64,000 nt of DNA from Kutzneria sp044547355 (GTDB lineage: Bacteria; Actinomycetota; Actinomycetes; Mycobacteriales; Pseudonocardiaceae). Position numbers and translations under genes: made by a program. The DNA lies in the NCBI RefSeq assembly GCF_044547355.1, contig NZ_JBIUAG010000023.1:101808-165807 (forward strand). Reading direction: 5' to 3'. Shown here piece by piece: positions 17,590 through 27,251 of this stretch (its first letter is position 1; each line of letters starts with the position of its first letter). The notes under the pieces were generated by a model. That model was not told the origin of the DNA. It searched no databases and saw only the letters and a program-made list of their open reading frames with translations.

Positions 17590-17982
17590 TCAGGAACTCG
17601 GGGTCGTGGTCGGGGCGGCGCTGCTGCCGCGCGGCTGCGCGACCCGGACGCTCAGCGCCTGCTCACCCTTCACAACGGCGGTCACGCGCTGGCCCTGCTG
17701 GAGCGGGCCGCCGTCGATCTTGGTGGTGGAGTCCGTGGTCAAGGTCTCAGTCTTGCCATCCTTCTCGGTGACGACGAGCTGCGTGCCCGACACCGAGGAC
17801 ACGGTGCCGGCGACGCGCGTCTCGCCGTCCGGCAGCGGCTTGGGCTTGCCCTTCGACGGCATGGAGCTGGCCGTGGTCGACGGCGCGGGCGCGCCGGAGG
17901 CCATCGAGGAGCAGCCGGTGACGGTCAGGGCGGCGGCCGCGGCCAGAGTCAGGGCGCCGAGGGTTCGTGACAGGGAGGTCAT
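17590..17982 (-). CDS. Small secreted lipoprotein with DUF5666-like domain
   Basis: 130 residues from ATG 17982 (GTG 17991 is possible); GGGAGG lies just inside the alternative leader, five bases before the ATG. Lipobox ALTVTGC puts the lipidated Cys at 24. After a Ser/Pro linker comes a small beta domain (RVAGTVSSVSGTQLVVTEKDG ... KIDGGPLQQGQRVTAVV) of the DUF5666/OB type, then a Thr/Pro tail. Divergent from the two-component system, with a 16-bp palindrome between them, so it could be a target of that system. Its role is not known. Confidence 0.8.
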   Translation of the reverse strand: MTSLSRTLGALTLAAAAALTVTGCSSMASGAPAPSTTASSMPSKGKPKPLPDGETRVAGTVSSVSGTQLVVTEKDGKTETLTTDSTTKIDGGPLQQGQRVTAVVKGEQALSVRVAQPRGSSAAPTTTPSS

Positions 17983-18032
17983 GACAACCACCGTCGCGGC
18001 CGGACCTGAGGGGAGGCTGAAACGTCAGCGAG

Positions 18033-18048
18033 CCCGCACACGTGCGGG
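18033..18048. promoter_or_regulatory. Palindrome between lipoprotein and response-regulator genes
   Basis: CCCGCAC-AC-GTGCGGG, 7-bp perfect arms, in the 91-nt gap between divergent genes. A plausible operator; no TF family is implied. Confidence 0.4.
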
Positions 18049-18073
18049 GCCTCGCGCACCCCAGAATGGGCAC

Positions 18074-18748
18074 GTGTCGGTCGCTCGGATTCTGATCGTC
18101 GAGGACACCGAGGCGATCCTCGCCGCGGTGCGGTCCGCCCTGCGGGACAACGGCTACGAGGTGCTGGCCCGGCCGGACGGCCGCGAGCTGGAGGCCGATC
18201 TCGGCCAGTTCCGCCCGGACCTGGTGGTGTTGGACATCATGCTGCCCGGCCGGGACGGCTTCCAGCTGCTGGAGGTGATCCGGCGGGCCAGCAACGCGGG
18301 GGTGGTGATGCTGACCGCCCGCGACGGCGTGCCCGACCGGCTGCGGGGCCTGGAGGGCGGGGCCGACGACTACGTGCTCAAGCCGTTCGTGCTGGCCGAG
18401 CTGGTGGCGCGGGTCGGGGCCGTGCTGCGGCGGTTGGGCCGCACGCCGTCGACGGTGCAGATCGGCGACCTGCTGGTCGACGCCGACTCCGGGATCGTGC
18501 TCTACGCCGGCACGGCCGTCGACCTGACCGCCACCGAGCTGCGGCTGCTGTGCTACCTGGCGGCGCAGCGCGGGCGCGTGGTCAGCAAGACCCAGATCCT
18601 GACCAGTGTGTGGGGCTACGAGGACTACGACCCCAACCTGGTCGAGGTGCACGTCAGCGCGCTGCGCCGGAAGCTGGAGGCGCACGGGCCGCGGCTGCTG
18701 CACACCGTGCGCGGGCTCGGCTACGTGCTGCGGGTCGGTGCCACGTGA
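18074..18748 (+). CDS. OmpR/PhoB-family response regulator
   Basis: 224 residues from GTG 18074; the longer open frame upstream is a shadow. Receiver domain with acidic pair E10/D11, phosphoacceptor D54 in VVLDIMLPGRDG, T81 and K103 (VLKPF). C-terminal winged-helix domain ends with the RRKLEAHG ... VRGLGYVLR signature of OmpR DNA-binding domains. The stop overlaps the kinase start by GTGA, so both are made together. It should bind direct repeats upstream of its targets; candidates close by are the lipoprotein and the secreted PKD protein. Confidence 0.93.
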   Translation: MSVARILIVEDTEAILAAVRSALRDNGYEVLARPDGRELEADLGQFRPDLVVLDIMLPGRDGFQLLEVIRRASNAGVVMLTARDGVPDRLRGLEGGADDYVLKPFVLAELVARVGAVLRRLGRTPSTVQIGDLLVDADSGIVLYAGTAVDLTATELRLLCYLAAQRGRVVSKTQILTSVWGYEDYDPNLVEVHVSALRRKLEAHGPRLLHTVRGLGYVLRVGAT

Positions 18749-20094
18749 GGACCGGCTCGCTGCGGCTGCGGGTCACCCTGCTGGTCACGATCGCGCTCGC
18801 GGTCGTGCTCATCGGGCTGGTCGTGGTGGTCGACGCCCTGTTCAACCGGCAGACCGTGCAGGACGAGACCAACCTGATCCGGGACCGCGTGCAGCTGGCC
18901 AACCAGCTGGAGAACAAGCGCCTGGTGCCGGAGCAGCTCTACGCCCGGCTGTCGCTCGGCGGGCTCATCCTGGTGCGGATCACCGAGCCCAGCGGCCTCG
19001 TGCTGGAGCCGAAGGGGGCCCAGCCGGCCGCCACGCCCGCGCCCCGGACCGTCACCTACCGCAACGGCACCCGGATCACGTTCTTCGCCGACGCCGAGAC
19101 CAGGCCGCAGGCCACCCTGAACCGGCTGCTGATCACCGTCGGCGTCTCCGCCCTGGTCATCACCGCCGCCGCCCTGATCTTCATCGTGCGCTTCGCGCTG
19201 CGGCCACTGGACCAGATGACCACCCTGGCCCGGTCCATCGCCGCCGGCGACCGGGGCCGGCGGCTCGCGCCCGAGCGCACCGACACCGAGCTCGGCCGCA
19301 CCGCCGCCGCGTTCGACGACATGCTCGACGGGCTCGAAGGGGCGGAGCAGCAGGCCCGCCGGGCCGAGGCCCACACCCGGCGGTTCGTCGCCGACGCCGC
19401 GCACGAGCTGCGCACCCCCATCGCCGGCTTGCAGGCCGTGGCCGAGTCCGTGCTCCAGCAGAACGCCGACACTGACCCGGAGGAGCGGGACCGGATGCTG
19501 CTGCTGCTCGTCCGCGAGTCCCGCCGCGCCGGCCGCCTGGTCGACGACCTGCTGGCGCTGGCCCGGATCGACGCCGGCCTCGACCTCCAGCACGAGCCCG
19601 TCGACCTGCGCCAGCTCGCCGACGCCGAGGCCGACCGCACCCGGGTGCTGGCCCCGGAGATGACGATCACCGTGGACGGTCCGTCGGCCGTGGTCTACGG
19701 CGATCCCCAGCGCCTGGCCCAGGTGCTGGCCAACCTCGTGAACAACGCCAGGCAGGCCGCCGGCGGCGAGGGCCATGTCTCCCTCACCGTCGGCGTCGCC
19801 GCCGGGCTGGGGCACCTCGTCGTCGCCGACAACGGGCCCGGGGTGCCCGAGCCCGACCGGGAGCGGATCTTCGACCGGCTCGTGCGCCTCGACGAGGCCC
19901 GGGCCCGCGCCTCCGGCGGCTCCGGCCTCGGCCTGCCCATCGCCCGTGGCATCTGCCGCGCCCACGGCGGCGACCTGCGCTGCGAGACCCCGCCCCCTGG
20001 CGTGCCCGGCGCCGTCTTCCGCATCACGCTGCCGCTGGCGACCTCGCTGGAAGCCCCCACGGTCACCTTCCCGGCGGTTGTCCTCCCGTCGTAA
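18745..20094 (+). CDS. Sensor histidine kinase
   Basis: 449 residues from GTG 18745. Membrane spans at about 8-30 and 128-150 enclose a ~95-residue extracellular sensor; then HAMP (151-205), HisKA with H220 in ADAAHELRTPIAG, and HATPase_c with the N box (NLVNNARQA), G1 (VADNGPGVP) and G2 (GSGLGLPI). Complete and probably active. Cognate of the response regulator with which it overlaps by four bases. The signal is unknown. Confidence 0.93.
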   Translation: MRTGSLRLRVTLLVTIALAVVLIGLVVVVDALFNRQTVQDETNLIRDRVQLANQLENKRLVPEQLYARLSLGGLILVRITEPSGLVLEPKGAQPAATPAPRTVTYRNGTRITFFADAETRPQATLNRLLITVGVSALVITAAALIFIVRFALRPLDQMTTLARSIAAGDRGRRLAPERTDTELGRTAAAFDDMLDGLEGAEQQARRAEAHTRRFVADAAHELRTPIAGLQAVAESVLQQNADTDPEERDRMLLLLVRESRRAGRLVDDLLALARIDAGLDLQHEPVDLRQLADAEADRTRVLAPEMTITVDGPSAVVYGDPQRLAQVLANLVNNARQAAGGEGHVSLTVGVAAGLGHLVVADNGPGVPEPDRERIFDRLVRLDEARARASGGSGLGLPIARGICRAHGGDLRCETPPPGVPGAVFRITLPLATSLEAPTVTFPAVVLPS

Positions 20095-20132
20095 CGCCGG
20101 TCCGGCAGCGGGCGATAGCGGAGTAGGGATGG

Positions 20133-20148
20133 TGTGCCCACGGGCACA
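20133..20148. promoter_or_regulatory. Perfect 16-bp palindrome before PKD protein gene
   Basis: TGTGCCCACGGGCACA (arms 20133-20139 and 20142-20148 around AC), 20 nt before the ATG of the secreted PKD protein. Fits an operator better than a terminator because the stem is only 7 bp and no T run follows. Confidence 0.5.
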
Positions 20149-20168
20149 TGCATTAGGGGGTTCTACCA

Positions 20169-21896
20169 ATGCCAAGACGCCTTTGGGCGTCGGCGTTGGC
20201 GGTCGCGCTGATCGGCGCGACCGCACTCGCCGTCGCCACACCCGCGTACGCCGCCGACGATCCGTTCCAGCTCAAGAGTCTCCAACTCACGCCGAACAAG
20301 GGACCGGCCCCGCTGCTGGACACCCTGACGGCAGTCGTGGACAACCCGCGGTCGACGCCGGTGACCTACACCTTCGACTTCGGCGACGGCAGTGCCCCGA
20401 TGACCTCCGGGTCGGCCACCGTCCAGCACACCTACACCAGTCCGTCCGAAGTGGACGATCGCTACGTGGCCACGGTGACGGCGACCCTGCCGTCCGGGGC
20501 GACCTTCACGACCTCCAGCAATGTCCAGGTCACCACCCCGTTCACGCCGATCGGCCACGTGCGGGTGGCCCAGGTCGGGCCGCTGAGCGTGCGGGCCTAC
20601 ACCGACGACACGATGGATCCCTGGCAGATCGTCGAATACGCCTACGACTACGGCGACGGCACCGTGGTCAGGACCGCGAACCCGATCGGCGACCACGCCT
20701 ACGCGGCTCTCGGCACGTACACGATCTCGTTGACCACCAAGGACTTCGCCGGCAACGTCGCGACGGATTCCCAGCAGGTGACCATTTCCGGCGCCTACTA
20801 CCCGGTCGCCCCGCAGCGGCTGCTGGACACCCGTGACGGCGGCGGCCCGCTGGGTCCTGGCGGGCAGACGAGCCTGCAAGTGACTGGGGCACATGGGGTT
20901 CCGGCCGGCGGCGTCACCGCGGTCGTGCTCAACCTGACGGCGACCAACCCCACCGCCGACAGTTTCCTGTCCGTCTTTCCCAGCGGCGGCGCGAACCCCG
21001 GCACCTCCAACGTCAACTTCGCGCCCGGGCAGACCGTGCCCAACCTGGTGACGGTGCCGGTCGGCCCGGACGGCAAGGTCGTGATCGCCAACCACACCGG
21101 CCGGGTGGACGTTGTCGTCGACCTTGAGGGCTACTACCGCACGTCGCCGGCCGAACAGGGCGGCAGCTTCCTCAACCCCACGGTCGCGCAGCGACTCATG
21201 GACACCCGTGACGGCACTGGCGGTGTGCCCAAGGCCCCGATCGGCCCCGGCGGCCGGCAGGTGCTCAACGTGACCACGTACATGCCGGAGCCGGTCGCCG
21301 CGGTGGCGCTGAACGTGACCGTGACCAACCCGACCGCCAGCAGCTTCCTCACCGTGTTTCCCAACGGCGGCGCCACGCCGACCGCGTCCAACCTGAACTA
21401 CCGCCCCGGGCAGACGGTCTCGAACCTGGTGATCGTCCCGGTGTCGGCCGCCGGCGAGATCACCTTCGTCAATCACGCCGGCAACGCCGACGTCATCGCC
21501 GATGTCGAGGGCTACTACCTCACGATGCCCAACGGCCGCTTCCCGACCACCGCCTTCACCCCGGTCGCGCCGTCCCGGGTCCTGGACACACGCGACGGCA
21601 CCGGCGGCTTCCAGGGGCCGATCCCCCGCAACGAGACCATCGGCGCTCCCGTCGGCTCGATTCCCAGCAGCGCCAAGGCAGTCGTGCTCAACGTGACCGT
21701 CGTCAACGGCACCGCCGACAGCTACCTGACCGTGGGCGGCGGCTTCGTGGCCGGCACCTCCAACCTCAACTTCGGGCCGGGGCAGACCAAGCAGGTCCTG
21801 GTGATCGCCGCGCTGGAGAGCGACGGCCGGGTCCGGATCTACAACCACGTCGGCTCCGTCGACGTCATCGCCGACGTCTTCGGCTATTTCGCGTAG
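20169..21896 (+). CDS. Secreted PKD-domain protein with three LDTRDG repeats
   Basis: 575 residues with ATG 20169, AGGGGG upstream, and a signal peptide (cleavage near AYAAD, 27-30). Two PKD domains (about 36-123 and 126-207; FDFGDGS and YDYGDGT are the PKD motifs). Then three repeats of about 115 residues, each opening with RLLDTRDG, RLMDTRDG or RVLDTRDG and running through VVLNVT, SFLTVFP, NxxPGQT and a closing D-V-x-G-Y-Y/F. Such repeats occur in many secreted actinobacterial proteins, often beside hydrolase domains; here there is no catalytic domain, so adhesion or matrix binding is the best guess. Confidence 0.85.
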   Translation: MPRRLWASALAVALIGATALAVATPAYAADDPFQLKSLQLTPNKGPAPLLDTLTAVVDNPRSTPVTYTFDFGDGSAPMTSGSATVQHTYTSPSEVDDRYVATVTATLPSGATFTTSSNVQVTTPFTPIGHVRVAQVGPLSVRAYTDDTMDPWQIVEYAYDYGDGTVVRTANPIGDHAYAALGTYTISLTTKDFAGNVATDSQQVTISGAYYPVAPQRLLDTRDGGGPLGPGGQTSLQVTGAHGVPAGGVTAVVLNLTATNPTADSFLSVFPSGGANPGTSNVNFAPGQTVPNLVTVPVGPDGKVVIANHTGRVDVVVDLEGYYRTSPAEQGGSFLNPTVAQRLMDTRDGTGGVPKAPIGPGGRQVLNVTTYMPEPVAAVALNVTVTNPTASSFLTVFPNGGATPTASNLNYRPGQTVSNLVIVPVSAAGEITFVNHAGNADVIADVEGYYLTMPNGRFPTTAFTPVAPSRVLDTRDGTGGFQGPIPRNETIGAPVGSIPSSAKAVVLNVTVVNGTADSYLTVGGGFVAGTSNLNFGPGQTKQVLVIAALESDGRVRIYNHVGSVDVIADVFGYFA

Positions 21897-21905
21897 GAAA
21901 CCGTT

Positions 21906-21933
21906 GGTGAGGGCCGGAAAGCCGGCCCCCACC
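21906..21933. terminator. Hairpin between PKD gene and jetC
   Basis: Inverted repeat with a 7-bp GC core (GGGCCGG / CCGGCCC, loop AAAG) and partly paired flanks. Sits in the 43-nt gap between convergent genes and can serve both. Confidence 0.6.
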
Positions 21934-21939
21934 ACGGGG

Positions 21940-24900
21940 TTACGGGTCCTCGCGGTCGAGGCCGGCGCCGTCCCAGGTGGTGTGGGTGCAGGCCACGCCC
22001 CGGCCGTTCTTGGGTCGCAGCACGTCGTAGATGTGCATGCGGGGAATCTTCGACGACACGCCCCAGCCGCTGGGCCAGGTGATCACCCAGTCCATGTCGA
22101 GGTCGACGAGCAGCCCCAGCATGCGGGCGATGGTGGGATCGTCGAGCCGCTCGAAGGCCTCGTCGAGCAGCACCAGGCGCAGCGGGGCCTCGTCGCCGCC
22201 GCTGGAGACGGCGTCGTAGAACGAGGCGGCGGCGGCGAACAGGGTCACGTACGAGACGAGCCGGGTCTCACCGGAGGACAGCTGGCGCAGCCGCCGGACC
22301 CGGGGCTTGCCGTCGGGCCCGGAGTCGCGGACCCGGACGGTGAACGAGTACCAGGTCCGGTAGTCCAGCGCCCGGGCCAGGATCTCGGCGTAGCCGCTGG
22401 AATGGGCGTCCCGCTCGGCCTCGATCCGCTCGGTGATCACCTGCCGCAGCAGGTCGTCCTGCTCGGACGTGCGGTCGGCCAGCGGCGTGCGCACCAGCTC
22501 CAGGGCCTGCTTGGTCCGGTCGTCCAGGGCCGCCGACGGCCGCCACTCCAGTTGCACGTGCACGCCCTGGCTGGACCGGGCCTGGTCGAGCACGTCGTTC
22601 ATCCGCCGGCACAGGTCCTCGGCCACCTCGATCTGCCCGCGCAGCCGCTCGGCCAGGTCCCGGATCAGGTAGTCGGCGAAGATCGACTGGTACCGCTCGC
22701 CGAGGAAACCCCGCTGCTCGGCCAGACGCTGCGACACCCGCAGCGCGGCGTCGGCCACCGGGCGGGGCCCGTCCTCGCCGGTGACGGTCACGGTCAGCAC
22801 GCCGCCGGCGGTCTCGGCCCCGATGTCGTGGGTGCCGGCCAGCGAGGTCTGGAGCACCTGGAGCTTGCCGATCACGGTGCCCTCGGTCGATCCCTTGCGG
22901 TCGGATGCCTTGTCCAGCAAGGACAATGCCTCGTCCACTGTGGACGGAAGCTCGACTTCGGGGAACGCCGCGGACCAGATGCCGGGCGCGCCCAGGGCCT
23001 GCTCGAACGCCTCGACCGCGCCGGCGGCGTCGCCCTCCCGGCCGGTCAGCTGGGCCCGCTTGGTCTCCAGCAGCGTCTCCAGCTTGGTCGCCTGCTCGCG
23101 CAGCTCGACGACCTTCTCCCGGGACTGCGGCAGAGCCTTGCGCACGGCCTTCCGCTCGGCGTCCAAAGTGGACAGCTGGCGGGAGACTTCCTCGGCCTCG
23201 CCGCCGATCGCGGAGCTCAGCTCGGCCAGCCCGTGCGAACGGTCGGCGTACTCGACGCACAGCGCGTCGGCCGCCGACTCGGCCTCGGTCCGGTCGGTCA
23301 GCGCGGCGTGATGGTGCTGCATCGCGTCGATCAGGTCGATCACGGTCCGGGCGCACCGGCCGGCCAATGCCTCGGCCAGCTGCTCGGCCGCGACCCTCGC
23401 CTCCGACGCCGCCCGGTTGGCCCGGTCCAACGCCTCGGTGTCGACGGTGTCGCCGACTCCGATGCCCGCCTCGGACGCCGCCTGCACCAGCTCGGATCGG
23501 GCCGCATGCCATCGCTCGTCGCTGGCCTGGTGCTCGGCGCGCAGCTCGTAGGCCCGCTCCTCGGACTCCTCGGCCGACTCCTTGGCGCTGGTCAGCTTGG
23601 CGTGCGCCGAGATCAGCTCGCCGTCGTCCGGGAACGCCTCGACGTGCTGCTCCCACTGCGCGGCATCGGCCCGAGCCGAGTCGCACAGGCGCTCGGCGTC
23701 GGCCAGCTCGACGTGCAGACGCTCGACGGCCGAGCTCAGCTCGGCGAGCCGACGCTGCCGCGCCGCTTCCCTCGCGCCCGTGCCGACAAACTCCGCGACC
23801 GGCTTGGTCTGCGACCCGCACAGCACGCCGGCCCGCCACGCGCCACTGGTCGACAGCACCAGGCCCGGCGTGTCGGTCGTGGCCGGCACGTCGGCGACCC
23901 CGACCGCGGCCAGCAGCTTCGCCACGACATCGGCCGGCACCAGGCAACCCGGCTCGGCCGCCGGGATCAGCACGTCGGCCAGCGTCCGGCCGCTCGCCGC
24001 CGGCCCGGCCAGGGCGATCACCTCGGCCAGCTCGGCGTCGGAGACCTTGCCGGTGGTCGACACCCGCGCGGTCAGCAGGCCGCTGGCCTGCAACGCCGCC
24101 TCCAGCCCGGCCTGCTCGACCTCCGGCAGCGAGGGCACGAAGTCGACCAGCCGGTGGAACGCCGACGGGTCGGACTGCTCGTCGTGGCCGCCGGACCGCA
24201 GCGCCACGACCTCGGCCTCGTACTGGGTGATCGTCGCCCGCAGGTCGTCCAGCCGCTGCTCGGCGGCCACGACCCGCTGCCGCAGCTCGTGCGACCTCGG
24301 CGCCGCCCACTGCCGGACGCTGTCCCGCGCCGCCCGGGCCGCGCCGCGATCCTCGGTCAGCCGCGCCGCGTTCGGCGGCTGGGGACCATCCTCGGCGGCC
24401 CACCGCCGGGCCTGCTCCCGCCACACGTCCACGGCCGTCGCCAGCTGCTGGCCGGCCTCGTTGCGCCGCCCGGCCGCCTCGGTCGCGGTCAGCTGCGCCT
24501 GCCGGGCCGCGCGGTGCAGCTCCTCGACATCCCGCAGCTGCCGGTCCGAGGCCAGCGCCCGCTCGTGCAGCGACAGCGTCAAAGCGTTGCGGCGACGGGC
24601 TTCCGTGGCCACCTGCTCGGCCTGCCGGCCGGCGTCGCTCAGCGTGTCCAAAAGGGACTGCGGGTCGATCGCCGGCAGCAGCCGCCGGTCGATGGTCTGC
24701 GGCTCGGCCTCCGGATCCGGCTTGGCCCGCACGCGATCCTGCGTCACCTGCGCGTCGGTCGGCGGCATCGGCGGCACCTTCGGGCACAGGTCGCCGTCCA
24801 GGCCGGCGATGGCCAGCCGCTCCCGGGCGTGCCCGGCCAGCTCGTCGGCGCTGTCGATGTCCAGCCCGAGCCGCCGCAGCACGGCCAGCACGGAGTCGAC

Positions 24901-26013
24901 CGCCCGGTCCTCCTGCGCCCGCTGCCGGCTCGCGGTGTCCAGCGCCGCCTCGGCCGCCGAACGCGACCGGGCCACCAGCTGCTCGCGGTCCTGGAGGTCC
25001 CGCATGCCGCGATACGCCGGCAGTTCCTTCAACGCCTCGATCCGGGCGTCGAGCTGGCTGTCCTGAGCCTCCAACTCGGCCACGGCCTGCTCGGCGGTGA
25101 CCCGACCGTCCCGCGCGCTCTCGAGCTTGCGCTGCAACGACTCCAGCTCGGAACCCAGCGACGTCAGGCTTTTACGGCTCGACACCACCTTGTCGCCGAA
25201 ACCGCGCAGGCCGGCCAGCGCGTAGCCGGAGTAGGTGCCGAGGAACGCCGTGAGCGCCGAGTCGGCGGTGGTCAGCCGGGTGATGTTCTCCCGGATCGAC
25301 TCCAGGTCGTCGAACGAGGTCGCCAGGCCCTCGACCATGGCCGAGTCCAGCGGCGGCAGGGCGTCGGACAGGATCTGCTCCAGCTGGCCTTCCAACACCT
25401 TCAGGCCGACGTCCGGGTTGCGCAGCGTCCGCTGCAGGTGCAGCAGGTCGGCGTAGCGGGCCGCCGGCACGCCGTAGACCGTCTCGGCGACCTTGGCCCG
25501 GAACCCGGCGTCCTCGAACATGCAGTCCGCGCCGACCAGGTCGCGCAGCTGCGCCGGGCCGATCGGCACCCGGTCCGGCCCGGCCAGCCGCAGGTCCTTG
25601 CCGACCCGGGCCGGGGTGACGAACCGCCACGAGTCGGTGATCTGCTGCGAGGTCTTGGACGCCTTCACGCCCAGGCCGCAGGTCAGGTACTCGTCCTCGC
25701 CGCCGGCGTCGTGCTCCCGGCGCAGCTCGATCCAGGCGTAGCCGATCCGGTTGGGGCCGCCGTCGTAGTCGTCCAGCATGAGCCGCCGGATGCTGACCGT
25801 GTCGAAGCCCTTGGAGCCCAGCTGCCGCAGGTCCCCGTCCAGGCACAGCGGCAGCAGCAGCTCCAGGGTGCGCGACTTGCCGGAGCCGTTGGTGCCCTGG
25901 AAGATCGCCCGCCCGCCGGAGAAGTCGAAGACCTGCTCGGCGTACTGCCACACGTTGACGATGCCACCGCGGTGCAGTGTCCATCGAGGCTGGGTCCCAC
26001 GCTTGTCGCTCAC
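21940..26013 (-). CDS. jetC: Wadjet type II JetC-like SMC ATPase (TIGR02680 family)
   Basis: 1357 residues from GTG 26013, overlapping jetB by GTGA. Walker A GTNGSGKS at 40-47, a long central region rich in Glu/Arg/Ala heptads (coiled coil, about 230-1050) interrupted by a hinge-like segment, and a C-terminal ATPase half with LSSGETRLVSY (ABC signature) and LVLLDEAFERLDD (Walker B, D-loop). This is the MukB/SbcC-like motor of Wadjet type II, which with JetA and JetB extrudes DNA loops on plasmids. The nuclease subunit JetD (DUF2399), expected next to it, is not found: 43 nt after the stop begins a convergent unrelated gene. Confidence 0.88.
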   Translation of the reverse strand: MSDKRGTQPRWTLHRGGIVNVWQYAEQVFDFSGGRAIFQGTNGSGKSRTLELLLPLCLDGDLRQLGSKGFDTVSIRRLMLDDYDGGPNRIGYAWIELRREHDAGGEDEYLTCGLGVKASKTSQQITDSWRFVTPARVGKDLRLAGPDRVPIGPAQLRDLVGADCMFEDAGFRAKVAETVYGVPAARYADLLHLQRTLRNPDVGLKVLEGQLEQILSDALPPLDSAMVEGLATSFDDLESIRENITRLTTADSALTAFLGTYSGYALAGLRGFGDKVVSSRKSLTSLGSELESLQRKLESARDGRVTAEQAVAELEAQDSQLDARIEALKELPAYRGMRDLQDREQLVARSRSAAEAALDTASRQRAQEDRAVDSVLAVLRRLGLDIDSADELAGHARERLAIAGLDGDLCPKVPPMPPTDAQVTQDRVRAKPDPEAEPQTIDRRLLPAIDPQSLLDTLSDAGRQAEQVATEARRRNALTLSLHERALASDRQLRDVEELHRAARQAQLTATEAAGRRNEAGQQLATAVDVWREQARRWAAEDGPQPPNAARLTEDRGAARAARDSVRQWAAPRSHELRQRVVAAEQRLDDLRATITQYEAEVVALRSGGHDEQSDPSAFHRLVDFVPSLPEVEQAGLEAALQASGLLTARVSTTGKVSDAELAEVIALAGPAASGRTLADVLIPAAEPGCLVPADVVAKLLAAVGVADVPATTDTPGLVLSTSGAWRAGVLCGSQTKPVAEFVGTGAREAARQRRLAELSSAVERLHVELADAERLCDSARADAAQWEQHVEAFPDDGELISAHAKLTSAKESAEESEERAYELRAEHQASDERWHAARSELVQAASEAGIGVGDTVDTEALDRANRAASEARVAAEQLAEALAGRCARTVIDLIDAMQHHHAALTDRTEAESAADALCVEYADRSHGLAELSSAIGGEAEEVSRQLSTLDAERKAVRKALPQSREKVVELREQATKLETLLETKRAQLTGREGDAAGAVEAFEQALGAPGIWSAAFPEVELPSTVDEALSLLDKASDRKGSTEGTVIGKLQVLQTSLAGTHDIGAETAGGVLTVTVTGEDGPRPVADAALRVSQRLAEQRGFLGERYQSIFADYLIRDLAERLRGQIEVAEDLCRRMNDVLDQARSSQGVHVQLEWRPSAALDDRTKQALELVRTPLADRTSEQDDLLRQVITERIEAERDAHSSGYAEILARALDYRTWYSFTVRVRDSGPDGKPRVRRLRQLSSGETRLVSYVTLFAAAASFYDAVSSGGDEAPLRLVLLDEAFERLDDPTIARMLGLLVDLDMDWVITWPSGWGVSSKIPRMHIYDVLRPKNGRGVACTHTTWDGAGLDREDP

Positions 26014-27251
26014 TGTGCACCATCTTCGTCGAACAGGGACCAGCCGGGCTCTTCAGGTTCGGCCGGCGGTGGTGGCGGGGCGTTTCGGGCCGGTGTGTCG
26101 TCGGGCTGCGGGGCCCAGCGGTGCGCGGTCGGCGCGATCAGCCAGCCCTGCTCGGGATCGTCGACCGCCAATCCCATGCGCACCAACAGGTCCAGCACGT
26201 CGGCGGTGAGCCGGTCCAGATCCTCGGTGGCCTGCCGCGACCACGCGGCCGGATAGTCCTCGACCAGCTGGCCGCAGATCACCCGAACCTGGCCGTACGT
26301 CACGGGATGACGGCCGTCGGGGCGGGGCTCCGGCGGCTCCTCGTCGTCGGCGAACAGCTCGGGATCGGGGTCGGCGATCAGCTCCGGCAATGCCAGCAGC
26401 GCGATCCGAGCGACCGTGCCGGAACCGGGGAACAGCACGTCGGTCAGGTAGTCCTCGGGGTCGGTGACCGCGACGCCCTCCAGCCGCGTCTCGGTGACCA
26501 GCCCGAAGCTGCGCTCCAACAGCCCCGACTCGCGGCGCTGGTTACGCCGCAGCCACTCCACCTGATCGGGTGGCAGATCCGCTTGCAGCACAACAGGATT
26601 CTCGACCAACTTGCGTCGCACCGCATGCTCGGCCCCCCGCGGCCCGGGTCGGGCGGCCAGCTCGATCAGGTGATCGGGGCCGGTCGCCTCCAGCAGCGGG
26701 CCGGACAGCAGCTGGCCCAGCAGGTCGGTGTCGATGGTGATCAGGGCCTCGGCCGGGCCGTCGCTGCCCCACGGCGCGACGGTGCCCTCGGTCTCGGTGA
26801 TCACGCCCAGCGCCAGCAGGTGCCGCAGCGCCGCCGTCAGCGCGCGGCGGTCCGGCAGGTCGTCGGTGATCGCGACACCGGCCTCGACCGCGGCCGCCCG
26901 CACGTCGGTGACCAGTCGCGACAGCAGCACCTGGCGTCCGACACCGGTCAGCGCGGCGATGGTGAGCGCGAAGTAGGTGTAGCCACGCGGCGACAGCGTC
27001 GGCTCGCCGCGGGTCGGGTCCACGCCCGGCCCCGGCTTGTACAGGCGGGCGAAGCGGCGCTCCACCACGAGCCGGTACGCCAGCAGCCCGGCGAACAGGT
27101 CCTGGAGCGTGGCGCGGTGCCGGTAGACGAGCGGCAGCAGATCGCCATCTGGTCCGTCAGCGCGCAACAAAGGCCGCCTCAGCAGCACGCGGGCGCAGCG
27201 CACCACGTTCGCCGCGTCGATGTCGGACAGGCCGTCCAGCACGTCCTTCAT
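26010..27251 (-). CDS. jetB: Wadjet type II JetB-like protein (TIGR02678, DUF2398)
   Basis: 413 residues from ATG 27251, which overlaps the jetA stop as ATGA. The N-terminal part (ANVVRCARVLLRRPLL ... LVYRHRATLQDLFAGLLAYRLVVERRFARLYK) is typical of DUF2398, predicted winged-helix kleisin-binding (KITE-like) protein; the C-terminal segment (YGQVRVICGQLVEDYPAAWS, VLDLLVRMGLA) completes the family. Role: bridges the JetA kleisin and the JetC heads. The C-terminus is Pro/acidic-rich. Intact length for the family. Confidence 0.87.
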   Translation of the reverse strand: MKDVLDGLSDIDAANVVRCARVLLRRPLLRADGPDGDLLPLVYRHRATLQDLFAGLLAYRLVVERRFARLYKPGPGVDPTRGEPTLSPRGYTYFALTIAALTGVGRQVLLSRLVTDVRAAAVEAGVAITDDLPDRRALTAALRHLLALGVITETEGTVAPWGSDGPAEALITIDTDLLGQLLSGPLLEATGPDHLIELAARPGPRGAEHAVRRKLVENPVVLQADLPPDQVEWLRRNQRRESGLLERSFGLVTETRLEGVAVTDPEDYLTDVLFPGSGTVARIALLALPELIADPDPELFADDEEPPEPRPDGRHPVTYGQVRVICGQLVEDYPAAWSRQATEDLDRLTADVLDLLVRMGLAVDDPEQGWLIAPTAHRWAPQPDDTPARNAPPPPPAEPEEPGWSLFDEDGAQ

